NCBI GenBank assembly: GCA_017462505.1 | Contig: JAFTQY010000040.1 | Location: 1-22,293, forward strand | Direction of reading: 5' to 3' | Length of the DNA stretch: 22,293 nucleotides | Source: Clostridia bacterium | GTDB taxonomy: Bacteria > Bacillota_A > Clostridia > Christensenellales > Borkfalkiaceae | Part shown: positions 16,386 to 22,293 of the stretch, one piece after another | Position numbering within the stretch: position 1 is the stretch's first letter | Layout: the number at the start of each line of letters is the position of its first letter | Translations under genes and position numbers: made by a program | Notes under the pieces: model-generated | The model's input: the letters and a program-made list of their open reading frames with translations, nothing else | Told to the model about the DNA's origin: nothing | Databases searched by the model: none

Positions 16386-17348
16386 ATGAAACAAAAACTT
16401 CCCGTGGAAACGCCCGTTTATCTGTTTTTGGGCTTTTTGGAATCGGGCAAAACGAAATTTATACAGGAAACCTTGGAAGATCCCCGCTTTTCTTCGGGCG
16501 AAAAGACCCTTTTGCTCGTGATGGAAGAGGGCGAAGAGGAATACGAAACGATTAAATTTTCCATGCCCGAAAGCGTGGATTTGGTCGTGATCGAGGATAA
16601 AGAGCAGCTCACGGAAGAATATCTTACGCAGTTGCAAATAAAATACGGTGCAGAACGCGTTGTCGTCGAATATAATGGTATGTGGCTGCTTGAAGATTTC
16701 TTTGCGGCGATGCCCGAGGGTTGGATGATCAACCAAATGATGACCTTTTTCGACGCGCAAACGGTGCTTGGCTACAATGCAAACATGCGGCAGTTGGTGT
16801 TCGATAAGATACAAAACACCCAGCTTGTCGTGTTCAACCGCTATGCAGAAAGTATGGATAAAATGGCGTTGCACAAACTGGTGCGCGGGATATCCCGTCG
16901 CTGTGATATCGTGTACGAGCGGGTGGACGGCAAGGCGGAATTTGACGATATCGAAGACCCGTTGCCCTTTGACGTCAACGCGCCCATTATTCAAATCGAA
17001 GACAAGGATTATGCCTTTTTCTATCGCGATCTGACGGAAAATCTGGAAGAATATATCGGCAAAACGGTCAAATTCCGCGGTATCGTAGCCACAGACAAAC
17101 GGCTTTCGCCGCAGGACGTGGTGGTGGGCAGACACGTAATGACCTGTTGCGCAGACGATATTCAATACTGCGGCGTTGCATGCGAATTGCCCGAGGTAAT
17201 GGGCTTGCAAACGCGTGACTGGATCAGCGTTACGGCAAAGGTAGAATTCAAAAAACACCGCATTTATAAAGGAAAAGGACCTGTTTTGGTGGCGGAAAGG
17301 GTAATTATATGCGAGCCGCCCGAAGAACAGCTGGCGACCTTTTATTGA
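16386..17348 (+). CDS. Degenerate COG0523-like P-loop protein fused to a YcgQ/DUF1980-like domain
   Basis: 320 residues. The N-terminal half resembles the CobW GTPase fold: P-loop GFLESGKT (16-23), an acidic switch segment (EEGEEEYE), and VVVEYNG where Walker B EPSG sits in the neighbour. The metal-binding CxCC is absent, and NRYAE stands where NKxD is expected. The C-terminal part (about 210-320) has KFRGIVATDK, then VGRHVMTCCADD with C254-C255, a pattern I recognise from the YcgQ/TIGR03943 (DUF1980) proteins that pair with YcgR-type permeases. It follows the complete GTPase gene by 18 nt and also ends in TGA TAA. Role unknown. A partner or regulator in metal handling is plausible, and nucleotide binding may persist without normal GTP specificity. 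Confidence 0.75.
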   Translation: MKQKLPVETPVYLFLGFLESGKTKFIQETLEDPRFSSGEKTLLLVMEEGEEEYETIKFSMPESVDLVVIEDKEQLTEEYLTQLQIKYGAERVVVEYNGMWLLEDFFAAMPEGWMINQMMTFFDAQTVLGYNANMRQLVFDKIQNTQLVVFNRYAESMDKMALHKLVRGISRRCDIVYERVDGKAEFDDIEDPLPFDVNAPIIQIEDKDYAFFYRDLTENLEEYIGKTVKFRGIVATDKRLSPQDVVVGRHVMTCCADDIQYCGVACELPEVMGLQTRDWISVTAKVEFKKHRIYKGKGPVLVAERVIICEPPEEQLATFY

Positions 17349-17373
17349 TAAAAACGTATAGTGGAGGGAAATT

Positions 17374-17955
17374 ATGAAAATATGCGTATTCGGCGCGGCG
17401 TCGTCCGCGATCGATAACGATTTCAAGGTAAAAGTGGAAGAGCTTGGCAAAGTGATGGCACAGCGCGGGCACTCGTTGGTGTTCGGCGGCGGCGCAAACG
17501 GTTTGATGGGCGCGGTAGCCGACGGCGTGCACGGCGCAGGCGGGCATATTTTGGGGGTTATCCCCAAATTTTTCGACGACGAGGACGTGGAAGAGGTTTT
17601 CCCATATTGTAACGAGCTGATCGAGCCTGATACCATGCGCCAGCGCAAGCAGATCATGGAGGACAACGCCGACGCGTTTATTATCGTGCCCGGCGGTATC
17701 GGCACGTTTGAGGAATTTTTTGAAATTCTTACCTTAAAACAGCTTTGCCGTCACGAAAAGCCGATCGCCGTTTACAATTTGCAGAATTATTACGACGATA
17801 TCCAAACGGTAATGCGCCAAGCGGTAAAAAAGGGCTTTGTGCGTGAGGATTGCTTGGCTTTGTACGAAGTAACGGACGATTTGGAAAAACTGCTTTCGTA
17901 CGTTGAAAACCCCGAAAAGGTGCACAAGACGGTCAAACAGCTCAAAGACGGTTAA
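17374..17955 (+). CDS. LOG-family (TIGR00730) nucleotide phosphoribohydrolase
   Basis: 193 residues, Rossmann-like. The signature PGGIGTFEE (106-114) follows MRQRKQIMEDNADAFI, and GGGANGLMGAVADG lies near residue 37. These are the nucleotide-binding and catalytic motifs of 'lysine decarboxylase-like' LOG proteins. In plants these release active cytokinins from riboside monophosphates; bacterial members hydrolyse nucleoside 5'-monophosphates such as AMP or have unknown substrates. It is the last gene before the strong terminator at 17963. A GGAGGG site precedes ATG 17374. Confidence 0.88.
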   Translation: MKICVFGAASSAIDNDFKVKVEELGKVMAQRGHSLVFGGGANGLMGAVADGVHGAGGHILGVIPKFFDDEDVEEVFPYCNELIEPDTMRQRKQIMEDNADAFIIVPGGIGTFEEFFEILTLKQLCRHEKPIAVYNLQNYYDDIQTVMRQAVKKGFVREDCLALYEVTDDLEKLLSYVENPEKVHKTVKQLKDG

Positions 17956-17962
17956 TAGAGAG

Positions 17963-18002
17963 AATACGCCGCCCGAAAAAAAACGGGAACGGCGTATTTT
18001 TT
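17963..18002 (+). terminator. Strong rho-independent terminator closing the long operon
   Basis: AATACGCCG (17963-17971) pairs with CGGCGTATT (17990-17998), with an inner CCG/CGG helix across an A-rich loop, followed by a run of T to 18002. It ends the run of genes that starts at 7285. Confidence 0.9.
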
Positions 18003-18007
18003 AGGGC

Positions 18008-18036
18008 TTGACGGACGGGAATTTTTGTATTATAAT
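18008..18036 (+). promoter_or_regulatory. Sigma-70-type promoter followed by a G8 run
   Basis: TTGACG (18008-18013), a 17-nt spacer, then TATAAT (18031-18036). The expected start point (about 18043) falls inside a run of eight G (18043-18050), only some 17 nt before ATG 18060. The leader is therefore unusually short, with AAGG (18052-18055) as the nearest ribosome site. Confidence 0.82.
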
Positions 18037-18059
18037 ACAAAAGGGGGGGGTAAGGCTCT

Positions 18060-18521
18060 ATGAATTTGTCCGCTTTAAACAAATACAAGGAAAACAAGCG
18101 TATCGAGGCGAAAAAGGCAACGGGCGGTCTGCCGCGGAGCATTTGGGAAACCTATTCTGCGTTTGCCAACACGTCTGGCGGCGTGATTTTGCTCGGCGTT
18201 TTGGAGGATAAAAAGGACAGAACGCTATACCCCGTCGAGCTGCCCGACCCCAAGCGTTTGATCGCGCAATTTTTAGACGGCGTAAACGATCCGCGCATAG
18301 TCAATAAAAACATTTTGAAAAAGAACGACGTGCGGGTGGACGTGGTGGACGGAAAGGAAATCGTCGTGATCCGCGTGCCGCGCGCAAAGCGTGTGGAAAA
18401 GCCGATTTACATAGGCGGAAATCCCTTTGTCGGCGCATACAAACGGGTGGACGACGCAGATATACGCTGCACGGAAAACGAAGTGCAAAAAATGCTTGCC
18501 GACGCGGCGAGAAAGGATTGA
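18060..18521 (+). CDS. Stand-alone AlbA_2 (Schlafen-like) domain protein
   Basis: 153 residues. The opening ENKRIEAKKATGGLPRSIWE and ANTSGGVILLGVLED match the AlbA_2 domain (PF04326 type). Normally this forms the N-terminus of 400-500-residue proteins annotated as putative transcriptional regulators or ATP-binding proteins. The ending GAYKRVDDADIRCTENEVQKML reaches the usual boundary of that domain and then stops, with no ATPase or winged-helix part after it. It could be a natural single-domain protein or a truncated remnant. An intact frame and its own promoter favour a working gene. Domains of this type have been linked to nucleic-acid binding or cleavage; the function here is unknown. The next gene starts 30 nt later, so they are probably co-transcribed. 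Confidence 0.72.
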   Translation: MNLSALNKYKENKRIEAKKATGGLPRSIWETYSAFANTSGGVILLGVLEDKKDRTLYPVELPDPKRLIAQFLDGVNDPRIVNKNILKKNDVRVDVVDGKEIVVIRVPRAKRVEKPIYIGGNPFVGAYKRVDDADIRCTENEVQKMLADAARKD

Positions 18522-18551
18522 TCTAAGGAAAAAAGAACGGAGGTGCGTTCT

Positions 18552-20831
18552 ATGAACGTGATAAAACTGGACGGAGCATGTAAATTGTACGGCTATAAAG
18601 CGGGCTCAGCGCCTAGCTCTCCCGACGGGATAACGGGGGAATATATCCCCGCGACTATTCCCGGGAACGTGGAGGTCGATTTGATGAACGCGGGCTTGTT
18701 GCCCGATATATACGTGGGCGCAAACGTCGAAAAGGCGCGCGCGGTCGAGCTTTACGACTGGTGGTACGTGATCGATTTTGAGGGCGCGACCGTGCCCTGC
18801 GATACGGACAATTTTTTGGTGTTCGACGGCGTGGATACTTGCGCCGAATATTTCTTAAACGGCGTAAAAATCGGTGAAAGCGACAACATGCTGATCGCGC
18901 ACGAATTTGCCGTGGACGGCGTGGTTAAGACGGGTAAAAATCAGTTGGCAGTGCATATTTATTCGGCGGTGAAACAGGCAGAGGATTGTAGGGTTTCGCC
19001 CGATTTGGTCGCCGACTGGGAATGTTTTGAAAATTTACATATCAGAAAGGCGTCTCACATGTACGGGTGGGATATTTTCCCGCGCTTGGTTTCGGCGGGG
19101 ATTTGGCGTAGCGTGCGCTTGGAATACCGTCCGAAGATCCGCATTGAAAACGTGTATTTGAGCACGGTTTTCGCCAAGGAAGAGCTGGCGGGCACGTGTT
19201 TTCATTACGAGCTGAAATTGCCCGCGGAAATGTACGGAAAATGCAAAATCGAGTTTTCGGGTAAATGCGAGGACGGCGATTTTTTGTTCATCTATCCCGT
19301 ATCCTTCAAAGCGGCGACGAAATTCCCTTATATCAACAATCCCAAACTTTGGTGGCCGAACGGCATGGGCAAACAAAATTTGTATGACGTAACGGTAACG
19401 TTAAAGGGCGAAAACGGCGAAATTCTTGATAAAAAATCGCTGAAATGGGGTATTCGCCACGTGGTTTTACAGCGCGGGGATTTTCTTACCGACGACGCAG
19501 GTTTTAGCATTACGGTCAACGGGGAGCTGGTGTTGTGTAAAGGCGCAAACTGGGTGCCTTTGGACGTTTTGCATTGTAAAGACGCGGAAAAATACGAAGA
19601 ATGCGTTTTAAATTATGTAGAAAACAATTCCAACATGGTCCGCGTTTGGGGTGGCGGCGTTTACGAGGACGAACGGTTTTTCGAGCTTTGCGACGAGTAT
19701 GGTATCATGGTTTGGCAGGATTTTATGCTTTCCTGTCATGGCTATCCGCAGGACGAGGAATTTGTAAAAAATTTCTCGGCGGAGGTGGAAAGCGTTATCA
19801 AGCGTATTCGCAATCACCCGTCCATTGCTTTGTATTGCGGCAGTAACGAAACGGACTGGATTTATTTCTGCACGGGGCGTAACCCCAACGACGACGTTTT
19901 GACCCGTCAGGTGATTCCGCAGGTAATTCGCACGCAAGACCCGTATAGACCGTATTATCCGTCTACGCCGATGTTCACGGAGGAATACGTGCGTAAAATG
20001 GGCGGGCGGTTCTTGGTGGATTTGGACGAAATCGAAAAATCGAGGGTGGACATGCCCGAAGAACATTATTGGTGGCACCGCGACGATTACGAAACGTATG
20101 CAAGCATGAAACACCGTTTCGTCGGCGAAATCGGGTACAGCGGTTGTATCGCCCGCGAAAGCTTGGAAAAATGCCTTGGCGCGGACGGGTTGCAAAAGGA
20201 GTGTTTCTTTGACAAGGGAACGTGGAAATTGCACGATTATTCGACGGACGGGGATATTTTACACGCGTCGAAATATTATTTCGGGTTTGTGCCTGAGGAT
20301 ATAGACGATTTTATTCTTTCTTCGCAGATTTTGCAGGCGGAGGCGTATAAGTTTTTGATCGAGCACACGCGCTTGCAAAAACCGTATATGACGGGGGTAT
20401 TGCTTTGGAATATGCGGGACGGTTGGCCCGCGTATAATTCCGCGCTCGTTGATTATTACGGGCGGAAAAAGCTGTCTTATTATTACGTACGGCAGGCGCA
20501 GCAGCCCTTGACGCTGATTATGAACGAGGGTTTGGACGGGTTTGTTTGCAACGATACTTTGCAGGCGTTTGCGGGCAAGTACAAGATTTACGACGGGGAT
20601 AAGAATTTGCTGAAATCGGGCGAATTTAGCGTAAAGCCCAACGAAAACGAAAGGGTGGGAACGTTTGCCGATTTAAAGAACGTAAAATACCTGATTTTGG
20701 AACTGGAAGTGGACGGCAAGACCTATTTCAACCATTTTATCAATGAAAAACGCGCGCATGATTTTGCGGGATATAAAAAGTTTTTGATCGCGTATAACGT
20801 ACTTTTAAATGCAAAAGACGTAGAGATATAA
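18552..20831 (+). CDS. GH2 beta-mannosidase-like glycoside hydrolase
   Basis: 759 residues, no signal peptide, so intracellular. The layout fits GH2: an N-terminal sugar-binding beta domain (LYDWWYVIDF, FDGVDTCAEYFLNG), then RKASHMYGWDIFPRLVSAGIWR as in beta-mannosidases, an Ig-like domain, and a TIM barrel with RVWGGGVYEDERFFELCDEYG. The acid/base is E433 in GSNE and the nucleophile E526 in GEIGYSG. Their spacing of 93 residues equals that of E462/E555 in BtMan2A. It is about 100 residues shorter than that enzyme, missing part of the C-terminus. It should remove terminal beta-mannose from oligosaccharides or glycan fragments. ATG 18552 is chosen because GGAGGTG (18539-18545) is its ribosome site and overlaps the in-frame GTG at 18543. 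Confidence 0.87.
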   Translation: MNVIKLDGACKLYGYKAGSAPSSPDGITGEYIPATIPGNVEVDLMNAGLLPDIYVGANVEKARAVELYDWWYVIDFEGATVPCDTDNFLVFDGVDTCAEYFLNGVKIGESDNMLIAHEFAVDGVVKTGKNQLAVHIYSAVKQAEDCRVSPDLVADWECFENLHIRKASHMYGWDIFPRLVSAGIWRSVRLEYRPKIRIENVYLSTVFAKEELAGTCFHYELKLPAEMYGKCKIEFSGKCEDGDFLFIYPVSFKAATKFPYINNPKLWWPNGMGKQNLYDVTVTLKGENGEILDKKSLKWGIRHVVLQRGDFLTDDAGFSITVNGELVLCKGANWVPLDVLHCKDAEKYEECVLNYVENNSNMVRVWGGGVYEDERFFELCDEYGIMVWQDFMLSCHGYPQDEEFVKNFSAEVESVIKRIRNHPSIALYCGSNETDWIYFCTGRNPNDDVLTRQVIPQVIRTQDPYRPYYPSTPMFTEEYVRKMGGRFLVDLDEIEKSRVDMPEEHYWWHRDDYETYASMKHRFVGEIGYSGCIARESLEKCLGADGLQKECFFDKGTWKLHDYSTDGDILHASKYYFGFVPEDIDDFILSSQILQAEAYKFLIEHTRLQKPYMTGVLLWNMRDGWPAYNSALVDYYGRKKLSYYYVRQAQQPLTLIMNEGLDGFVCNDTLQAFAGKYKIYDGDKNLLKSGEFSVKPNENERVGTFADLKNVKYLILELEVDGKTYFNHFINEKRAHDFAGYKKFLIAYNVLLNAKDVEI

Positions 20832-20859
20832 GATAAAAAACAGGTCGGTGGACGTAAAA

Positions 20860-21750
20860 ATGGATAAATTGAATTTTCGCGGTAAGGCAAAGCAAAGTGT
20901 TGTAGACGTTGGGTATGCGATAACGGCGGGGTTGGTTGTAGCGCTTGCCTATTATTTCTTTCAAAACAGCAACAATTTTGCACCGGGCGGGGTTGGCGGT
21001 CTGGCAACGATCACCTATTATCTGTTGGATTACAAGGTAAGCTGGGCGATTTTGATGCTGTCGTTTAATATCCCGATTTTTGTGCTTGTCAGCATTTTTG
21101 TCAACCGAAAATTAGGTTTGTATTTGATTATCTATATGCTGGTGCAATCGTTCGGGACGGAATTGTTTTCACTACTCGATTGGAAACCGTATTGTCTTGC
21201 GAACAACGGCGAGGATTTTGAAATTGTTTTTGCTTGTATCGCAACGGGGATTGTATCGGGCGTGGGCTTTTCGCTGATGCTGCGGCGCTTTGGCGCAAGC
21301 GGCGGTACGTACGCCATTTCCGCGCTTATTAAAAAGGCGAAACCCGAAACGAATATCGCTTACGTTTCCTTTCTTATGGATACCAGCGTGGTGTTTATCG
21401 CGTTTTTTGTATACGGAATGAAAATTACACCCGTGATTTGTACGCTTTTGAACCTGTTTATTGCCAACGTCGTGGTCGATTATGTGTTAACAGGTGTCAA
21501 AAACGGCTACAAATTTGAAATTATTACAGATAAACCCGAGGAAGTATCGGCGGAATTGCTTGAAAAATTAGGGCGTGGCGTTACGGAGATACGGGTTGTG
21601 GGTATGTATTCGCATAATGAAAAGTATATGCTGGTTTGTATTATCCGCAAAAAGCAGGTCGGGGAAATGATGAAGATTATTCAACGATACCCCGGAACGT
21701 TTGCTAATTTTGCAAAAGTGAACGAAGTGTTTGGACGATTTAAACAGTAA
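20860..21750 (+). CDS. YitT-family membrane protein with C-terminal DUF2179 domain
   Basis: About 296 residues. Five or six membrane segments fill residues 10-210, with the family features FAPGGVGGLATI and FGASGGTYAISALI. A cytoplasmic DUF2179-type domain follows (YKFEIITDKPEEVSAELLEKLGRGVT to FANFAKVNEVFGRF). YitT proteins are widespread in Firmicutes and their transport substrate is not established. Start uncertain: ATG 20860 has GGTGG (20847-20851) at good spacing, whereas an upstream GTG at 20848 is in frame with a poorer site. It follows the mannosidase by 28 nt and may share its transcript. Confidence 0.87.
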   Translation: MDKLNFRGKAKQSVVDVGYAITAGLVVALAYYFFQNSNNFAPGGVGGLATITYYLLDYKVSWAILMLSFNIPIFVLVSIFVNRKLGLYLIIYMLVQSFGTELFSLLDWKPYCLANNGEDFEIVFACIATGIVSGVGFSLMLRRFGASGGTYAISALIKKAKPETNIAYVSFLMDTSVVFIAFFVYGMKITPVICTLLNLFIANVVVDYVLTGVKNGYKFEIITDKPEEVSAELLEKLGRGVTEIRVVGMYSHNEKYMLVCIIRKKQVGEMMKIIQRYPGTFANFAKVNEVFGRFKQ

Positions 21751-21791
21751 AGACTATAAGGTGTAGGGCTTATTGTTCGGAGGATAATGTA

Positions 21792-22109
21792 ATGGGTTGG
21801 AGAGGGCGGATGCTCACGATACCGGTTGGAATGGTATTTAGAAAGATGTATTGCCATCAATGCGGCAGTAAATTAAAAAAAGAAAAGACTAGTAAGGTTT
21901 ATAAAAAAGGCGAGCCTGGTTATACCAACCAACTGCCGGGGCGTTACGGTGCAATTCCGCTGGGGATGAGCGAGGTTGAAAAAGTCAGTTATTTCTATCA
22001 ATGTCAAAATTGTAAATTGGCTATTACATACGATGAACAATGTATTATCGCTAAAAAACAAAAACAGTTAAAAAAGATGATTTTAACAGAAGAGGAACTT
22101 GAAATATAA
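21792..22109 (+). CDS. Small zinc-ribbon protein of unknown function
   Basis: 105 residues with two CxxC knuckles, CHQC (21-24) and CQNC (71-74), in the pattern of a zinc ribbon. The linker is basic, and the C-terminus is a Lys-rich helix followed by an acidic end (KKMILTEEELEI). GGAGG (21779-21783) lies 8 nt before ATG 21792, which fixes the start. A second ATG at 21846 would begin MYCHQCG, a more usual zinc-ribbon opening, but lacks a ribosome site. An ATG at 21787 runs straight into TAA (ATGTAATG), a minimal start-stop overlapping the true start. Base composition is richer in A+T than the long operon. I do not recognise a specific family. Confidence 0.7.
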   Translation: MGWRGRMLTIPVGMVFRKMYCHQCGSKLKKEKTSKVYKKGEPGYTNQLPGRYGAIPLGMSEVEKVSYFYQCQNCKLAITYDEQCIIAKKQKQLKKMILTEEELEI

Positions 22110-22128
22110 ACATATAACTAAAAGGAAA

Positions 22129-22158
22129 GAACACACCTTAAAAGGTGTGTTCTTTTTT
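22129..22158 (+). terminator. Strong rho-independent terminator
   Basis: GAACACACC (22129-22137) and GGTGTGTTC (22144-22152) form a perfect stem over TTAAAA, followed by six T. It ends transcription after the zinc-ribbon gene and just before the putative mobile element. Confidence 0.92.
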
Positions 22159-22214
22159 GTATAGTAATACCCCGCGTTAGACGCGGGGTTCAGGAAATGT
22201 TACACATATAATTC

Positions 22215-22243
22215 TTGAGAATAAAAACTCCTTTTGGTATAAT
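22215..22243 (+). promoter_or_regulatory. Promoter for the gene beyond the right edge
   Basis: TTGAGA (22215-22220), a 17-nt spacer, then TATAAT (22238-22243). The -35 lies in a short inverted repeat, ATTCT-TG-AGAAT (22211-22222), a possible operator. Transcription should start near 22250. Confidence 0.7.
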
Positions 22244-22286
22244 AAAATTGAGGTCTGCAAACCCAATAAATAAAAACCAAAAGGAG
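22228..22286 (+). repeat. Inverted repeat pairing the promoter spacer with the downstream ribosome site
   Basis: CTCCTTTTGGT (22228-22238) is the exact reverse complement of ACCAAAAGGAG (22276-22286), which covers most of the AAGGAGG ribosome site. The left arm lies upstream of the predicted start point, so only transcripts reading through from outside would carry both arms and fold the site shut. Confidence 0.8.
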
Positions 22287-22293
22287 GACATTC

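Larger units (their letters stand above)
22169..22293 (+). mobile_element. Putative left end and leader of an IS200/IS605-type element (runs off the window)
   Basis: ACCCCGCGT (22169-22177) and ACGCGGGGT (22181-22189) form a perfect 9-bp hairpin with a TAG loop and no T-run. Imperfect or perfect subterminal hairpins like this mark IS200/IS605 left ends. Downstream come a promoter, about 40 nt of leader, and a strong ribosome site AAGGAGG (22281-22287) 6 nt from the window edge, so a start codon is expected at about 22294. The leader can also hide that ribosome site (see the inverted repeat). No transposase sequence is visible, so the class is inferred from architecture only. An ordinary structured gene leader is the alternative. 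Confidence 0.45.

Noticed and set aside
15678..17705. A very long minus-strand open frame (about 675 codons) across the His-rich GTPase, the second GTPase and part of the LOG gene
   Set aside because: It is the antisense of three well-supported genes. The Val/Met/Ile-rich stretch is just the complement of CAT/CAC/GAT/GAC codons, and there is no ribosome site or family match.
18543..18551. GTG start for the mannosidase
   Set aside because: The GTG is part of the GGAGGTG ribosome site that serves ATG 18552.

Overview
The window comes from a bacterium. All 18 recognisable genes lie on the + strand, with Shine-Dalgarno starts and sigma-70-type promoters. The gene set (RNase J, TrmR/TrhP-type tRNA-modification genes, YitT, AspT-family exchanger, yybP-ykoY riboswitch, LOG protein) and the fumarate-reductase-like flavoprotein suggest an anaerobic member of the Clostridia (Firmicutes), perhaps a gut species. 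That placement is inference from gene content and style; no marker gene fixes the genus.

Layout. (1) 1-3270: the end of a Cys-containing, probably iron-sulfur, subunit; a fumarate-reductase-like flavoprotein; and an AspT/SucE-type membrane exchanger, closed by a strong terminator. Together these could reduce fumarate and export succinate. (2) 3292-6199: a consensus promoter, a manganese (yybP-ykoY) riboswitch, a terminator, and a P2-type cation ATPase. This reads as a complete Mn2+-responsive metal-efflux unit. (3) 6310-7245: its own promoter and structured leader, a conserved but uncharacterised coiled-coil protein, and a terminator. (4) 7285-18002: nine tightly packed genes that look like one long operon. 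They encode RNase J with a long basic N-terminal tail; TrmR and a U32-family TrhP-like protein (wobble uridine modification); asparaginase; an M3 oligoendopeptidase; an M29 aminopeptidase; a His-rich COG0523 metallochaperone GTPase; a second, degenerate COG0523-like GTPase fused to a YcgQ/DUF1980-like domain; and a LOG-family phosphoribohydrolase, followed by a strong terminator. The operon mixes RNA maturation, peptide and amino-acid use, and zinc/cobalt handling. (5) 18008-21750: a promoter with a very short, G-rich leader, a stand-alone AlbA_2-domain protein, a GH2 beta-mannosidase-like enzyme and a YitT membrane protein. (6) 21792-22293: a small zinc-ribbon protein, a strong terminator, and what looks like the left end and leader of an IS200/IS605-type element. 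The expected transposase start falls just past the window edge.

The parts most worth a second look are the Mn riboswitch-ATPase unit, the paired GTPases beside two metallopeptidases, the succinate-type module at the left edge, the His-tract repeat expansion, the stand-alone AlbA_2 gene with a G8 run at its predicted transcription start, and the possible IS element with a leader that could block read-through translation. I see no CRISPR array, rRNA, tRNA, phage genes or obvious defence system. Names and domain calls were made by eye from sequence motifs; no database search was run.
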